Shown piece by piece: positions 36,031-49,601 of a DNA stretch of 64,000 nt; positions within the stretch are counted from its first letter, which is position 1, and each line of letters begins with the position of its first letter. Source of the DNA: Sinonovacula constricta (lineage: Eukaryota; Mollusca; Bivalvia; Cardiida; Solecurtidae); assembly GCA_007844125.1 (NCBI GenBank), contig CM017556.1:75537618-75601617 (forward strand), read 5' to 3'. Position numbers and translations under genes: made by a program. The notes under the pieces are model-generated. The model was not told the DNA's origin. It saw nothing but the letters and a program-made list of their open reading frames with translations, and made no database searches.

Positions 36031-39000
36031 TATGACCCATTCCCTTTGAAACACATGATCCTTAAACAGTTATTTTGTAGGCAAGTTGTTCAAACCGACA
36101 AAACGGAGAAAGACCAAATCGGGTTTAGTTCTGGTAATTCAAGAACATTCAGTTGGCATTGAAAACGGTTTACAGACACAATCAGACATTAGCAAAACTC
36201 TTTCAAAATTCAATATTTTTGTACATGTAAAATTTACTAACGTACTTGAAGGAGATATTTCTGCTCGATACAAACAGAATATTCAAATGATCGTTTCTTC
36301 TTCAACACACAACATGGCAGCAAAATGCTATAAATGCTGACGTAGGTCATGTTATATTTGATGTTCGAAAATAACACTGTGTTCCTTGTAACATTGTGTT
36401 CCGGTTTATTTGATAAAATGAGTCCTAACTATCTGATACAAACTTAAACACTGCAATTATTTTATAAAATCAATAGGCAGTATATTTGAGCATATTAATA
36501 TACATAATAAAAGTTCTGAAATCTCTGGATGGATGTATTAATTTCTGAATACTTTCCATCCCCTTTCTTTCATTCCCTTGATCATTTCCAAATTACTGAT
36601 TCTTAGACCCGTGCCCACAAGCTACTATCGGATCGGTATTGGTGTCGGTTCAAAAAGCTAAAATAGAGGCCAAGCGGTGAATCTCTTGAAAGCTTTTCGA
36701 TGTCCAACACGTGGAAGGACGTAGCCTTCTAGACAGTGGACGTCTAGTAATTAGATAAACATATTGTTGGGTGTCAACACCGGCTTTTGGGAACTGGAGG
36801 AGATGGGTCGCTGAAATTTGAAAGCTAGCGAGTTATGGCGTCATCGAGAGCTGTTCGAGCTTGAGTTCTGTTCTAGAATATTCTTGACAGATAAGATGGA
36901 ATAACACTAAGAAGTAAGAACTGTAAAACTGTTTTAGTTTTTTAAGTGTCAACGAGGGAATTAGATCAATATCTAGCTCGTGTTTCAGATAGTGGAAGGT
37001 ATTTAGGTGAAGGAGAATGACGACCATGTTTGATGGTGACCATCGTAGGTTCTCGTGGTTGTGGTACACTGGACAATGTAGATTATCCAAGCGAGGAACT
37101 GTATATGCGCATCATTTTCGTCTGATTCCGTACTTGTTCAATTAAAAGAATCTCGAAAATAGTAGTATAAATACACAGGGATTTATGGTATGTGATTTGA
37201 TCTTCCTACTTAATTAAGTAACTCCTGCACATTCGCAGACAGTAAGGATGTCTATTTAAAATAACGTCGCCAAATAATGATTTACTACCTCCTTTGAACT
37301 ATACTTTGAATATACACAATAGACTCTGAAGTGAAATGCAAGTTTTCAGCTTAAAGCAGGGTTAAAACTCGCCAAGTACTGAAACTCCGCTTAGTTTCTA
37401 ATAATAGTATGCACGTAATGTGTATTAAATACCTATCTACTGGAGAAGTTGGTGATCTTATCGGAGAATTAGAAATCGGGTAATAGGCATTCAAAATTCC
37501 GGTAAAACCGAATACCGCGCCAGCTTCGTATTATACACAGGAACCGTAGTTTCGAAAACGAAAACTCATGAAAACTAGCGTTATCATGTCAGTTTTTACC
37601 ATATGTAACAATTACATATTACCGCCATATTACCGCCGAGGTCTATTTCTATTAGTAACATAGCCAAAAAATAGAATAAAAATGGGAACTGTATTTTATT
37701 TTATTGTTTGCGTTTCAACGAAACACAAGGGAAATTTATTCATTTTCTATCAATCAAACTATTCTTGTATACAACTAGGATGTGTGAAACTAAAGTGGTG
37801 TTTAGAAAAAAACAACAACGAAGGTTGACGTTGACTCAACTTTCTTCTGTTTAGGTATACACGGCAATATGCATGCACCAAAAAGGAAATGTGATTGGGT
37901 GTAGCCTTTGCGGTTTCGACGAAAACACAAAGGAAGTTAACAAACACAGCACCCTTGTAATAATTACATATAAAAATACAATTATGTTAGATTTGATCTA
38001 AAGTAGTCTTAAGGAAGCAAACACGATAAGCAAGATGTGTCATCTTAAAGATATGTATGAAATAAATTAACGAAAACATTACTTTAGATTCTGTGAACCT
38101 TACTTAAATAATCAGCATATCAATATTATTTAAAATAATTATATTTCTGGCAATATAACGGATGTAGCTGCTAACAAAATGCAAGAAATGTTAACTGGCA
38201 TGTATAAGTTTCATCTGAAGCTTCTTGTAACACCATTGTAAAATGTCTACGAATGTACGGGATGAAGTTAAGTTGGGGTTTGCTATTTGCGTCCTCGCTT
38301 ATTGTTGTGAGACAGATCTAATAGGCAAATTGTCTTCTACTAAACCGTATCTTTGGATGAACCCCCTTTAATAAGGAAAATATTTGCTGAGATGGTTGTT
38401 TGACATGTATTGAAATTACGAAATATGGAATTAATGCTATAATCTGAGGGTTAGTTCATATGGCAAGTTAGAATAGAATTCCGTGTACCGCCATGAAAGC
38501 CTGTAATACTTACTAGATAATGTGTATAATGTTCAAACATATTGCTTACACTGCTTTCTAGTCCACAATTCTTTTTACTACTCCATTTTGGGCCTGTTTT
38601 CATTACTTTTCAATACACCTACAGGTGTTCTGGTTCGGCTTAAATCTGCAACGAGTGGCTAGTGGCCCCTATCGCCGTCATCTTTTCAATTTGCTTTTAG
38701 CACTTTATTTACTATCACGTAGTTAAGATATATGATATAAATTTGGATATAAAAGTCGATAATCATCGCCTGTAATGTGTTCGAGGCACTTACACCTGAA
38801 TGAAAAAATGTCTAGCTTAGTTTCGTTGAACACACGGTATAAAATATTGAATTTTACTGCCTGAAACACCATATAAAGGAAGATGACTGCAGCGCAATAA
38901 TGGTTTTGTCATTGAGCAATATACTAAACGTTTAATGGCTAATATTCCGCCGAGAATTTCTGATTTATGTCGCCATTTGGACACACTGGGTGCCCCCATC

Positions 39001-41252
39001 TCCCCGAATTGTGATCAGTGCTTGTCGGGACCCCCACGTGTGTTGATGAGTTACGTTCGAGCCCGTGAAGCGCCAATTGCTCAGACTAAGGCAGTGTAAG
39101 ATCTTGATCAGCCATGGTCTGGTGGGAACTGTCTGATCCGGACCTGCGCTATTTGCTGCCGAGTACGCAATCAGTATGTCTGAGCAGGCTTAAAATGTAC
39201 ATGTATTTGTAACATAAGAACTTATTATTAGTATGGGAGTTTGACATGAAATAGGCGGAGAGTCTGTCTAGGCCGGGAATGGTACGGCGGGTGGGAAATA
39301 TCTAACTGCGAGTAACGATCGCGGAAGAAAAGTAGAAGTCTTGAATCAGCGTGGGACAAATATTCGGGGTAGGGATAAGAAGAATTGTGCAATATATGGC
39401 TATCGAGGCGTGGTGTGGGTATCCCCTGCACAGGTATACAAAAGTCCGTGTGCTCGCAGCAGGGAAGTGATCACTTGATGTTGGCAAGATGAAATTCATT
39501 TGTGAATCATCTCTCTGTCACGATATCTTCATCCGAGAAATCGTTCATGGCTCACAGTTACAGCCATAATTGGGTATATCCTACACACCCGAGAAACACT
39601 TTAATCCTCATTTTGCCTTGCCGATTTAGCCTTGTTTGACGTATTTGCTTTTTCTTGCGTTGTTTCTATGATTAATTTTGTTGTCAGTTTTCTCATGCTA
39701 TTCCTATACCTAAATGCGTGTGGACAAAGACAACGTACACCCAATTAAGCATTATCTCCTAAAAAACTTAATTCATGTGCACTTTATGTGTTTGTTGTAA
39801 GAAACACATGCGCACTCACGATGGTTATACGAGCTTTCCGTGCAGATCGTTTTGATATAAAATGAAAACTTAAAAATATAAAACGATAGGACGTATGTTA
39901 AGTAAATTGTCTTTTTAATGGGGTATTTATAGTCTCTATGCTGCTTTTTCATATGTTTAAAGCATTTATAACATTACATTGAATGTAGATTTATGATAAA
40001 TTGTTTAAAAAAGAGACACATGTAGAGAACACCCCCTAAGCTTAACAGATAGTTATAGCGATTACGTACAAATGTATTTCTTTTGGTTAATAAAATGCAA
40101 GTAATCACATTACACTTCCACGTCCATTTATCGTTTTGTTGGTAACGTGGTTACATTGTAAAGAAGCAAATACAAGTGAAATATTCGCTTAAGAAGGGCG
40201 AGTCATGTTAAAGCTTTCGCTATCATCCAGTTTTATTATATAGGCTTGGTTATGATTTACACTCTTTCAGTATGAGAATATGATATTTTGAATATTTTCC
40301 CACAAGCTTCGAAGTCTGAAAACCGACAGAATAACTATTAAAGCTTTACAAATGGCGGATTGAATCTTGTTTTGAGCCGCTGAAATAGACAGCTGTTTTC
40401 AATCAAGGTCATATGGTAGGAATGCATTTGATTTTTTCAAGGAAAGCAAATCAAACAGTTTGTACCCTTATCTAAAACAGGTATAAAGTGTATGCTTTGT
40501 CCCATTACACAAGACAATTTCCCCAATATTTTGACATACTGCACTTATATCAATACATATACTGTGCATATGTTGCTCCTAAAGATGTTGACTTTGATGC
40601 TCAGACAAGATAGTGACTCTGTTAACATCCATGTCATTAATCACTGGTGTGCTACGGAAGATAATATCAACATGTGTTTCTGTGTAACTTAACACTTGTG
40701 CTTTGGTTGGATGATAACGACTGTAAGTCCAAACTTAAAGTTTATAGAACGTTATACGTTTGTTTCCGGGTCCCTTTTAAATCCAGTGCTAGGACAATAA
40801 ACGTAAATCAGTGTCAATTACGAGGAGAAGACTTTCAAATGATGAGCACATCCCACAGTTTTATTGCCGCAGTGATGCATGACCTGACAATGAATTTCAC
40901 TTCTCAACATAAATTATGAGTGATGGAAACAGTATTATTGTTAAACATAGAAAATATTGTGATTTTAAATGTTTTTAAAGAGCCGTACGCATTTTAATTC
41001 GGCTTCATTTAGAGGTTGTTAAGAAATAGTGAAATTCGGTCTTTTTAAACTAAATTAATTAGTCTGATGTTTGAAATGACACAGTCTCCATGTGAAATTT
41101 ATGATGGGCAATTAACGTACTTCTGCTTCCATATTTGCGATGTTTGCGCATGTGCGAATATTTTTCTGGGACGAATTGTTTACAACAACTGCCCAGTGTT
41201 ATTAATGAAGCTGTGCAAAATGCAGCAATTTCACGTATAGAGATTGAGTATA
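36031..41252. other. Long unique A/T-rich stretch, no gene recognised
   Basis: About 5 kb with no open frame above 85 codons, no tandem array and no tRNA-like element. Patches near 36600-36840, 39000-39200 and 40600-40900 are more complex in composition but give no protein family or RNA match that I can see. Confidence 0.45.
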
Positions 41253-41480
41253 GGGTCGCCGTGGCCGACTGGTAGAGTTGCCAACTTGCACCCTCTCTGA
41301 CTTCTCGGACATTGCGTGGGTTCGATTTCTGGACTTTTAACTACCCTACCATGCGCCACTGGTTCAGCCTATACTCGTATCCTTGTTTTACCTTCTCCAT
41401 ATAAAGCTGACCGTCGCTATTATAACCATAATGGAGTCGCTTCGATAGTATCACAAACAAACAATTGAAACTTATAGTGA
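41253..41480 (+). mobile_element. tRNA-derived SINE
   Basis: Box A TGGCCGACTGG is at 41262-41272 and box B GGTTCGATTTC at 41319-41329, in a head starting GGGTCGCCGTGGCCG. The body and the right boundary are estimated. The head is not a foldable cloverleaf and the second half of box B is mutated. Confidence 0.6.
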
Positions 41481-42290
41481 ACAATTAATATTTAAATAAC
41501 ATGACTAACTTTTTGTCGTGTTTTTACAAAATACTTGATTTATCAAATATTGCTTGCGTTCAATTATAACATCAGTTTATCTGATGGCTGACATTCTATT
41601 GACACTATTTACAAGAAGCTCACGGACAAGTTCAGCATTACCGGAGATAGTCTATTAATTATGTGTGTAGTTTGTTTAGTTGCTGTATAATAGATCTTTA
41701 ACGGTGATGCAACTGCTGTTGATGTTTAATTTATCTATGTCATGAGTGGGCCGTCCAGTCTTTGCCACTTATAACAAAGACAAAACAAACAAGGTGACGA
41801 AGGTGTATGAGGGGTCGTTGTTTCTCGAGGACCGGAACGGTGTGGCGTATACATTACGGGGCCATGTCTATCTACATTGTACATATATAAAAGTCAGATG
41901 GCTGTTTGGTTAACAAACCACTATTTACTCAATGATCGAGGATGGCAAACGGGCTGGATCGCGAATGACCAGCTAAAACAAACTCATTCTTTATTTTATT
42001 ATCCCATTATATCGATATAATCGGCCATTGAAGAAGCGCTGGTTGCAGACGCCTCAATATTGACTTGGTGTCAAATGTTAAGGTCGGATTATCCACTGAT
42101 TGTAAGGCAAACATGAATGGTTGGCTGTCTAACCATACATATGACATACTACTTCACTTGTTCCACCCGTCCTTACATCCGTTCAGTTAGGGGATATCCA
42201 TGATGACGTGACCACACCCGAACGATGTAGTCTCAATTGTCTTTGCGCGTTAAAGATTCTGCAATGCTTTGGTGCAACCAATAGAACCAA
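41481..42290. other. Unique DNA, nothing recognised
   Basis: No gene, RNA or repeat was found between the SINE and the next satellite array. Confidence 0.45.
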
Positions 42291-43160
42291 CTAGTGTTGA
42301 GTTGGACATAGTTTACTACTGTTGAGTTGCACGTAGCTCACTAGTGTTGAGTTGGACATAGTTTACTACTGTTGAGTTGCACCTAGCTCACTAGTGTTGA
42401 GTTGTAGCTCACTAGTGTTGAGTTGCACCTAGCTCACTAGTGTTGAGTTGCACGTAGCTCACTACTGCTTATTTGCATCTAGTTCACTAGTGTTGAGTTG
42501 CACGTAGCTCACTACTGCTTATTTGCATCTAGCTATCCCAGTACTGTTGAGTTGCACCAAACTCCCTAGTGCTGAGTTGCGCCTTGCTCACTAGTGTTGA
42601 GTTGCACCTAACTCACTACTACTGATTTGCACCTAGCTCACTACTGCTTAATTGCACGTAGCTCACTACTTTTGAGTTGCACCTAGCTCACTACTGTTGA
42701 TCTGCACCTAACTCACTAGTGCTGAGTTGCGCCTAGCTCACTCGTGTTGAGTTACACCTAGCTTACTAGTGTTCAGTTGCACCTAGCTCACTAGGGTTCA
42801 ATTGCACCTAGCTAGCCCTCTACTGTTGAGTTGCGCCTAGCTCACTATAGTTGAGTTGCATATAACTCACTTCTGTTGATTTTCACCTTGTTCACTTCTG
42901 TTGAGTTGCACCTAGTCCACTAGTGCTGGGTTGCACGTAGCTCACTAGTGTTGAGTTTCACGTAGCATACTAGTGTTGAGTTACACCTAGCTCACTACTG
43001 TTCAGTTGCACCTAGCCAGCCCACTACTGATGAGTTGCACCTTACTAACTAGCGCTGAGTTGCGCCTAGCTCACCAGTGCTGAGTTGCACCTAACTCACC
43101 ACTACTGAATTGCGCGTAGTTCACTACCGTTGAGTTGTGCACACTTGAACTACCAGTAAA
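42291..43160. repeat. Minisatellite array, 25-bp unit, about 34 copies
   Basis: The unit is approximately CTCACTAGTGTTGAGTTGCA plus 'cctag'. Variants (gtgttgag/ctgttgag/ctgcttat, cctag/cgtag) alternate in multi-unit blocks, for example two-unit repeats near 42291-42380 and again near 42430-42530. Some copies carry an insert 'gctagccc'. Confidence 0.95.
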
Positions 43161-43745
43161 ATGCACAGATGGTATGTATTACTTCTTGAACAACTGTTGA
43201 AATACAAACTCTATCAAACCTATAAAAAATCACGCTCATGCACACTCCTGTTAAAATAAAATGAACCCTTGAACTACAGTTGAAACGCACGCACGCTCGC
43301 TCCCTCGCTCGCTCGCTCACTGTTGCGTAAATGCACGCTCTATGAGTCATGTTAAAATAAACTAGTGGATGGAATTAAGACTCACTTACCCCTTTTAAAA
43401 TGTGTCAACATGTGTGTTCTATTACTGTTTCAAAAATGCCCTCTTGAACTACTGTCAAAATGCACGCTCTGTCACTGCTGTTTAAAGTAAAATGCACATT
43501 GAACTACAGATGAAACGCAAGCTCGCTTACTGTTGTCAGAATACACGCTCTATCATAGATGCCATAATGCACGCTCATTTCACGGCTTAAAAAACGGGTC
43601 CTCTTGAACTACTGATGAATTGGAAGTTCGCTCACTATGGCTGAGAAAAGCGCTGGCATACCCTCACTTGGTTTAACAGACATGCTCTTTACTGAAAAAT
43701 GCACGCTTTCTCGAAACAGTAAAAAATCACGCTCGCCGACTACCT
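43161..43745. repeat. Decayed, lengthened continuation of the 25-bp array
   Basis: Words such as 'cttgaactactgttgaaatgcacgctc' recur irregularly at roughly 26-60 bp spacing. They align with the neighbouring unit (CTCACTACTGTTGAGTTGCAC), so this is an older diverged part of the same array. It includes a short CGCTCGCTCG run at 43295-43320. Confidence 0.7.
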
Positions 43746-45957
43746 TTTAAATTCACGCACGTTTACTAATTAGTTATGTTGCTTTGTTGCTCCCTAATGT
43801 TGCCATGGGTACGCGCCCACACATAATGTGTTCGCATTCTTGTCAACAGATCTCTTCATGCATGATTGTATATGAAGCCTCAGAACCACACATTTCTTTA
43901 CTTTCCTTTCGTGGGAATGACATGCAAAACGATTTACTGTTAGATAATTTATATTTATTGCACATTGAAACCTCCCAGATAAATAGTATTTCTAACTATA
44001 AACGAAGATGCATGTCCTACGGTCTTCGTCAGATTTGAAGTGTTTGTTAGTTAATTCGTATTTTTCAACGTGTTTATTTGTAACGTAATAATTATACGTA
44101 TGAAATAAAATCTCTGCAGTGTCTACGTTGTACAGAAAACTGGAACACTCTATCTCCAAAAATATTTAATACGTTTATAAGAGACCATAAATCGCTCCGC
44201 GTTCCTTAAATCTGGGCTTTAAAACAATATTCCTGCGCTCCTCAGCCTTGGGGCTATTGAACCTTCAAAGCCAGCTCTGTCGTTTACTGGTCCACTCGAG
44301 ATGCTATAACTAGAATAATGCTCGTTTTATTGCGGGCGGTTCTGTGCAAACATATCATTTATGTCCAAATATACTTTTTGGATCTTTCTCGGGGTGCCGA
44401 TGACTTCTTAAGCTGCACGGAATATACCCGTATCTTGAGACGAGTAGACTTTGGATAAAGATAAGCGGGACTTAAAACATTGCCAAAACTGCCGATCGGC
44501 GGCCGGCTTTTGTTGACACTTATCTTCGTCTGCTTGTGACTGGAACTTAAGTGCATCAAAGTCAGTGAAACCTTGTTCAACACCTGTTTATTTTTATCAC
44601 GATGACTGAAAAAAAAATAACAACAATAAAAACACACAAACAAAAAATAATAATAAAACAATGCTAAACGAGCTCTCCGTGGCGTTGAGGCAGACAATAT
44701 ATCACTTACTTTGGGATAAATAATTTGCCCAATAATAATTATGGTCGTGGGTGGAGTCAGCGTTGAAAATCGTACTTTTGCTGTTTAAACCAACTCTTTA
44801 CAATCTTGAAACCCATTTCGAGTATCAGAAGGTTATACTTGAATATTTTGTCAAAGTCTAAGCAAGGTAAAATGACAGATGTCATATCAAGCTAATGGGA
44901 TTTTCAAATCTATACATTCGTCAGGGCATACAATAATTTGAAATAGTATAAAATGTGCGTGGAAGATAAAAATGACCCCAAAATGATAAGCTTCACCTTG
45001 TTTCTTGTCTAACATTTAAAATCAAATATCACAGTTTCAATACGACTTTTTAAATATTTTATCATTAAAAGGTAATTGAGATCTCATTGCTTCTTAAGTG
45101 AAGTCGTAAGTAGGTATACCAGACATGGCGATGGCATCGTCTTTCCTAACAAATCGCATTTTTCTTATCTAGAACTTATCAGTCATAACCACAAGTGTAT
45201 GGTAAAATACTATTATACGTTTTAAGTCTCAAAGTAAACTGGTCCGTAAACCTGTAATTCGGACGCAAAGTTCTTTCCTGGAAAGTTTTATATTTGATTG
45301 GAAATCTGTATTTATCGATAAGTCCAGTGAAGAAGTACTAAAATTATCTTGACAGAAGGCATGGCTGTAGTTATGGCAAGTATCATCCATTACAATGGCA
45401 TGCTAACTTCTACATATATTCGATGTAGACCAATTGCCGGATAATGATCACGATTACCCAAACTCGCGAGACGCCTTCGCCTATTTCCTTTGCATTTATC
45501 GTCACATCTATGAGTCCTTTTTACTCTCGTAACATAAATTTCGGTATGTCTAAAATATCTTAATAATCCGATGTGCTATAGATAAGGCAGCATTTCTACT
45601 ACAATAAGCAGCTGTGGTTTGTCCACAGTCAGTGCAGGTGATGAAGGACATTTAACATACAGATGACGCCACTGTTACTCTCTACTTGCTTCAAATGGCC
45701 GGGAATGATAATGATGATGAATATGTTGCTACTGAAGACTCACTTGTCTTTTTCATAAATATTTCGTAACGACTGAAGTTCATTGTAAGAGACAAGTTCG
45801 GGCTCTGATATCATTGTTTGTATCGCCTAAAGCGGCGAACCTTGGTCAGTATCGCCTTACACCACAATCAGGAGGTACAAATGAGTCGTCCATCTATCAT
45901 GATCCACTTGGTATGACATACTACTGACTTGGATAATATCAGGTCGTCAATACGTGG
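43746..45957. other. Unique DNA, no gene seen
   Basis: Frames up to 112 codons (minus, 44359-44697) have no family resemblance. A compact complex piece at 44190-44330 may be regulatory, but no diagnostic motif supports this. Confidence 0.4.
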
Positions 45958-46275
45958 TCATCATCAGCATCCTCCTCCTCCACCTCAATATCATTCACAG
46001 CGGAGGCATAATCATCATAGTTATCATCATCATCGACTTCAGCAGCAGCAGTAGTATCGACAGTAGCAGAATCTTCATCACTATCTTGTTTATCATCATC
46101 ATCATCATCATTATCACCATCATCATCATCATTATCATCATCATCCTCACTGTCTTAATCAGGATCTGCATCAGAAACAACTACCATAACAACAGCAATA
46201 TTACCATCATACATGTACTCCCCTCAAACTCATCATTATCATCATTATTATCATCATTATTATCAATCATTCTTT
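45958..46275. repeat. ATC/ATT trinucleotide-rich simple repeat
   Basis: Long interrupted runs of ATC (TCATCATC...) with TCC and AGC interruptions. The Ile-rich 117-codon plus frame and the Met-rich minus frame are triplet artefacts. Confidence 0.95.
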
Positions 46276-46371
46276 CTCTTCTGCATTATTCATCACAATA
46301 CGCATAACACTCGTCAGACAGTCGTTATCATCATCACTGTCATCAGTAGACATGTAGTATCTACCATTTTT

Positions 46372-46482
46372 CCTGATGGCATCAGTAGAAATAGCGTCCC
46401 CTGATGGCATCAGTAGAAATAGCGTCCCCTGATGGCATCAGTAGAAATAGCGTCCCCTGATGGCATCAGTAGAAATAGCGCC
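46372..46482. repeat. Minisatellite, 28-bp unit, four copies
   Basis: CCTGATGGCATCAGTAGAAA plus 'tagcgtcc' repeats four times with almost no differences. Within each unit TGATGGCATCA is a palindrome (TGATGCCATCA on the other strand), so each unit can form a small hairpin. Confidence 0.96.
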
Positions 46483-48599
46483 ACCCAATGCGAAAAAACA
46501 GACACGATAAATAGGATAGCAGCATTAGCTGCAAATAAAAGACACAGATTTTAGCAAAGTAACAGCAATATTGTTATTGTCGTTGTACCAAGCCAGGATT
46601 ACTAACACCTCTACTGTTACTATGGTCTGCTTCACACCTTCGTTTATTTTTACAAACTTGCATGCCTTACAACTTATCTACTTCTAGTTTTATATTGATA
46701 CAATATCTGAAAAAAAAGTTACTTTTTTCAGCAGGCTGTTGAACATTCCTGAAGAGAAGCATCATTTTATTGGCATGTCGTTTTAGTTTCAGCAGATGTA
46801 TGGGTATATGATATATATATAGCGGTTTAGATGGATGGACGGAAACAAAAGAGCTGACACCGCGGAAGTTAAAATACGTTTATAATGATACAGATACGAT
46901 TTGCGTGTATCAAGTCGAGGTGTAGATGGCGGGTCTAAAATGACACACTGGTGTGTGTCTTGGTTGTCCGTAGATCAGATGCAGATCTGTATCGCCGGTT
47001 TGGAGAAAGTGACCCCCAGATTGGATTTTGTCTGAACAGATCTATCTGGTTCTGTGTGAATATGAGGATCTGATGTGTCGCTATGATGGACGGCCCGGCC
47101 CGGTCATATGTCACGTGGTACAAGCAGGCCATCATTGAGCCATCATGACGCTGGACTGCCGGCGGCGACCCGCTCTTACTTTCATCTCCGCCACTCGACA
47201 CCTTGCCGTGTTGCCTCGGGATAGCTCTGAGTTATGATAATACGATAACAATAAAATAACACCTTGTCTTTCTATATTCGACAAGCAAACAAATTGACTC
47301 AATCTGTGTAGTGTATTGAGTATATTGCAGTAAGGTGTTTGATTTATTAATGTTTATGTTGTTTGTACACATGGAATGCATCGCGAGACATCAATGACGG
47401 TTTTTGTATTACGAGGACTTGATCGATGGATGTTACAATTGGTTGACAAAACCACTGTAAATTAGCGTTTGAGTGATAATTTATAAAAAAAATCACAGCG
47501 AAGTGGTCATTTGCTCGTCTTAGTGAAAAATACAACGTAAGGTTAGGGATAAGGTTGAAGTATTGTTTCAATTGTTTCAAGTTCAACCCTTCTTGAGAAG
47601 ACTGTACAACAGGAAAAACAGATGTGGTCACCTGTCCTATAATCGATTGACCATATTCTGAGTTTGGAGCCAAATGGAGAAGATAGTTGTTGCGGGTGCG
47701 ACAGGTGGGGTGGGGAGTAGGGGTGGAGCATGGGATTTCTTTAGCTGATATTCCAGGATCTACGCCAGCCATTAACCTTCTGAACATTGTTTCTGTTAAC
47801 TAAGTACAGTGTAACTATTAAACGCTGTCGTCATTGCAAGGCATTACATTTCTTTCATTTTACAAATATTGAATATATGACATGCAAAAAAATTATGGAG
47901 TGTAAACGAAGACCAACTTTGATTTTGCAAGTTGGTGTTTGTTTTACGTGAATAATAAATCTGGTATACAAAAACAATTGTGCATTTTAATGCCTGAGAA
48001 ATACTACATTATCACTTTAAACTTCACAATTTACTAGTAAATAAAACAGACTTATATCATACTTCTGTATTTAATTGGTAGTGCTTGTTTTACAGTTATA
48101 TCTTTATCGGTAAAACATAGACATAGAAGACCAATGCCGATAAACTACATACAGTAGTAAATACATACAGTATTTCGTCTCACTTCTCACAATACTGCGT
48201 GTATTATAACGCATGTTCAGCATAATCCACGTTGACATATCTGGACAAGGTGATGGAGTCGATCTCCCTGCAGAGAGCTGTCAGCCCATCCGTCATTCAC
48301 ACACGGTGAAATGAGATCCTTCAGTCGGCAAACAGATTTACAGAACATGTCATCCTTTCAGAGATGTCGCACTGCTTGAAACTAAGCTAGGCACTGACAA
48401 GAGGACGTTGGTGAAAAAAGATTTTCATACTAAAAGATTGAGTTAGGCTGATCCATGATAACGAAGACGCGCTCATAACGAACTATAACGAACTATAAAC
48501 GATACTTGATTTTAATTATTCCAAGACCAATAACGAAAAGGAACCATAACTAACAGTATTATTCCATGAACTAGAAGACACATTACAAGACGGCACTTG
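46483..48599. other. Unique DNA, no gene recognised
   Basis: The longest non-repetitive frame of the window lies here (minus, 47347-47787, 146 codons, starts MFRRLMAGVDPG). It has no domain, signal peptide or repeat that I can recognise, and a frame of this length can occur by chance in 64 kb, so I do not call it a gene. Confidence 0.4.
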
Positions 48600-49080
48600 A
48601 GAAATAATACGATTTCATAGCGTAGAATAACATTGACGAAGGTGATTCATGACGAAAAATATAAGTCCATGACGAAGAAGATCGATGTCGAAGAAGAGCC
48701 AAGATGAGGAAGAACCATGACGAAGACTATGATTATTATCTGACGAAGTTGCATGATTAAAAAGTCATGAGTCCATGACGAAGATGCGTGAACGAACCCA
48801 CAATTGTATGACTAAGATACAAAAAAACAAACACAAATGTATGACTAAGATACAATAAAACAAACACAATTTTATGACTAAGATACAATAAAACAAACAC
48901 AATTGTATGACTAAGATACAAGTAAACAAACACTTTGTCATGACGGTGATCAGTGATAAAAACATGATTTCGAGACAAATATAATTAAAGACAAACATGA
49001 TTCCATAACGAAGATACATGATGAAAAACATTTTTTCATAATGTAAATCCGTAATGAAAACATGATTCAATGATAAAGAT
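48600..49080. repeat. CATGACGAAGAT-type degenerate repeat with a 33-bp core array
   Basis: The whole interval is built from words like 'catgacgaagat' and 'catgatgaaaaca'. At 48808-48937 it sharpens into four copies of a 33-bp unit (ATGACTAAGATACAATAAAA plus 'caaacacaattgt'). The period is divisible by three, so minus-strand frames of 73 and 178 codons (11-residue repeat YLSHTIVFVLL) stay open. I regard them as artefacts. Confidence 0.85.
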
Positions 49081-49085
49081 ATGTT

Positions 49086-49285
49086 ATTAACTGCCGTCGA
49101 GTGGTAGAGTCGCAGACGAGACACTTCTCTGACTCGTCTCTTTGTTCGAGTCCCGTTCTGGACGAAGGAATTAATGTAGGAAGTTCTTCCAGCAGTCCTG
49201 ACGTGCGCTGTGGTTCTACCCAAACATTTTTCTATGGCTTTCCCATACCATATAAATAAAATAAATAAAAAGGCAAAATATTTCA
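49086..49285 (+). mobile_element. tRNA-derived SINE
   Basis: The head CTGCCGTCGAGTGGTAGAG has a decayed box A. The box-B-like TGTTCGAGTCC is at 49143-49153, followed by GAAGTTCTTCCAG at 49180-49192, the same body word as in the SINE at 10868. The 3' end is an (ATAAA)n tail at 49250-49275, typical of SINE insertion. Confidence 0.7.
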
Positions 49286-49601
49286 AACAAAACAAAAACA
49301 ATACAGCTACATTTTACAGTTGGCCAGGAAAATGACATCAAGTTCCGAGTACATAAATCGGATATTTCTGATTAATTACTTGTGTACTTTTCGACGTGTT
49401 GTTTTCGCCAAAATATTAAAACGTCTTGGAAAAACCTTTATTAATTGACACTTTAATCTTTATTTCCTCCCTTTTCAATGTAGATTATGTATTGCGATAT
49501 AAAATACCGTCTGTGTTAAATAATAAGATAATATTAAAAATGATAAAGTAAGATAAGGTGTAAATGATAAAGTAATAATTCAAGTCAAAGAATAAAAGAA
49601 T

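Noticed and set aside
40490..40920. Possible retroelement coding relic
   Set aside because: Frame-switching translation on both strands gave no reverse transcriptase, integrase or protease motif.
45954..46307. Ile/Ser-rich 117-codon frame
   Set aside because: Translation of an ATC trinucleotide repeat.
47347..47787. 146-codon minus-strand frame (starts MFRRLMAGVDPG), the longest outside repeats
   Set aside because: No recognisable domain, signal or coiled coil, and a frame of this length is not surprising by chance in six frames of 64 kb.
48765..49301. 178-codon minus frame with 11-residue hydrophobic repeat (YLSHTIVFVLL)
   Set aside because: It arises from a 33-bp tandem unit and runs into a SINE at its start.
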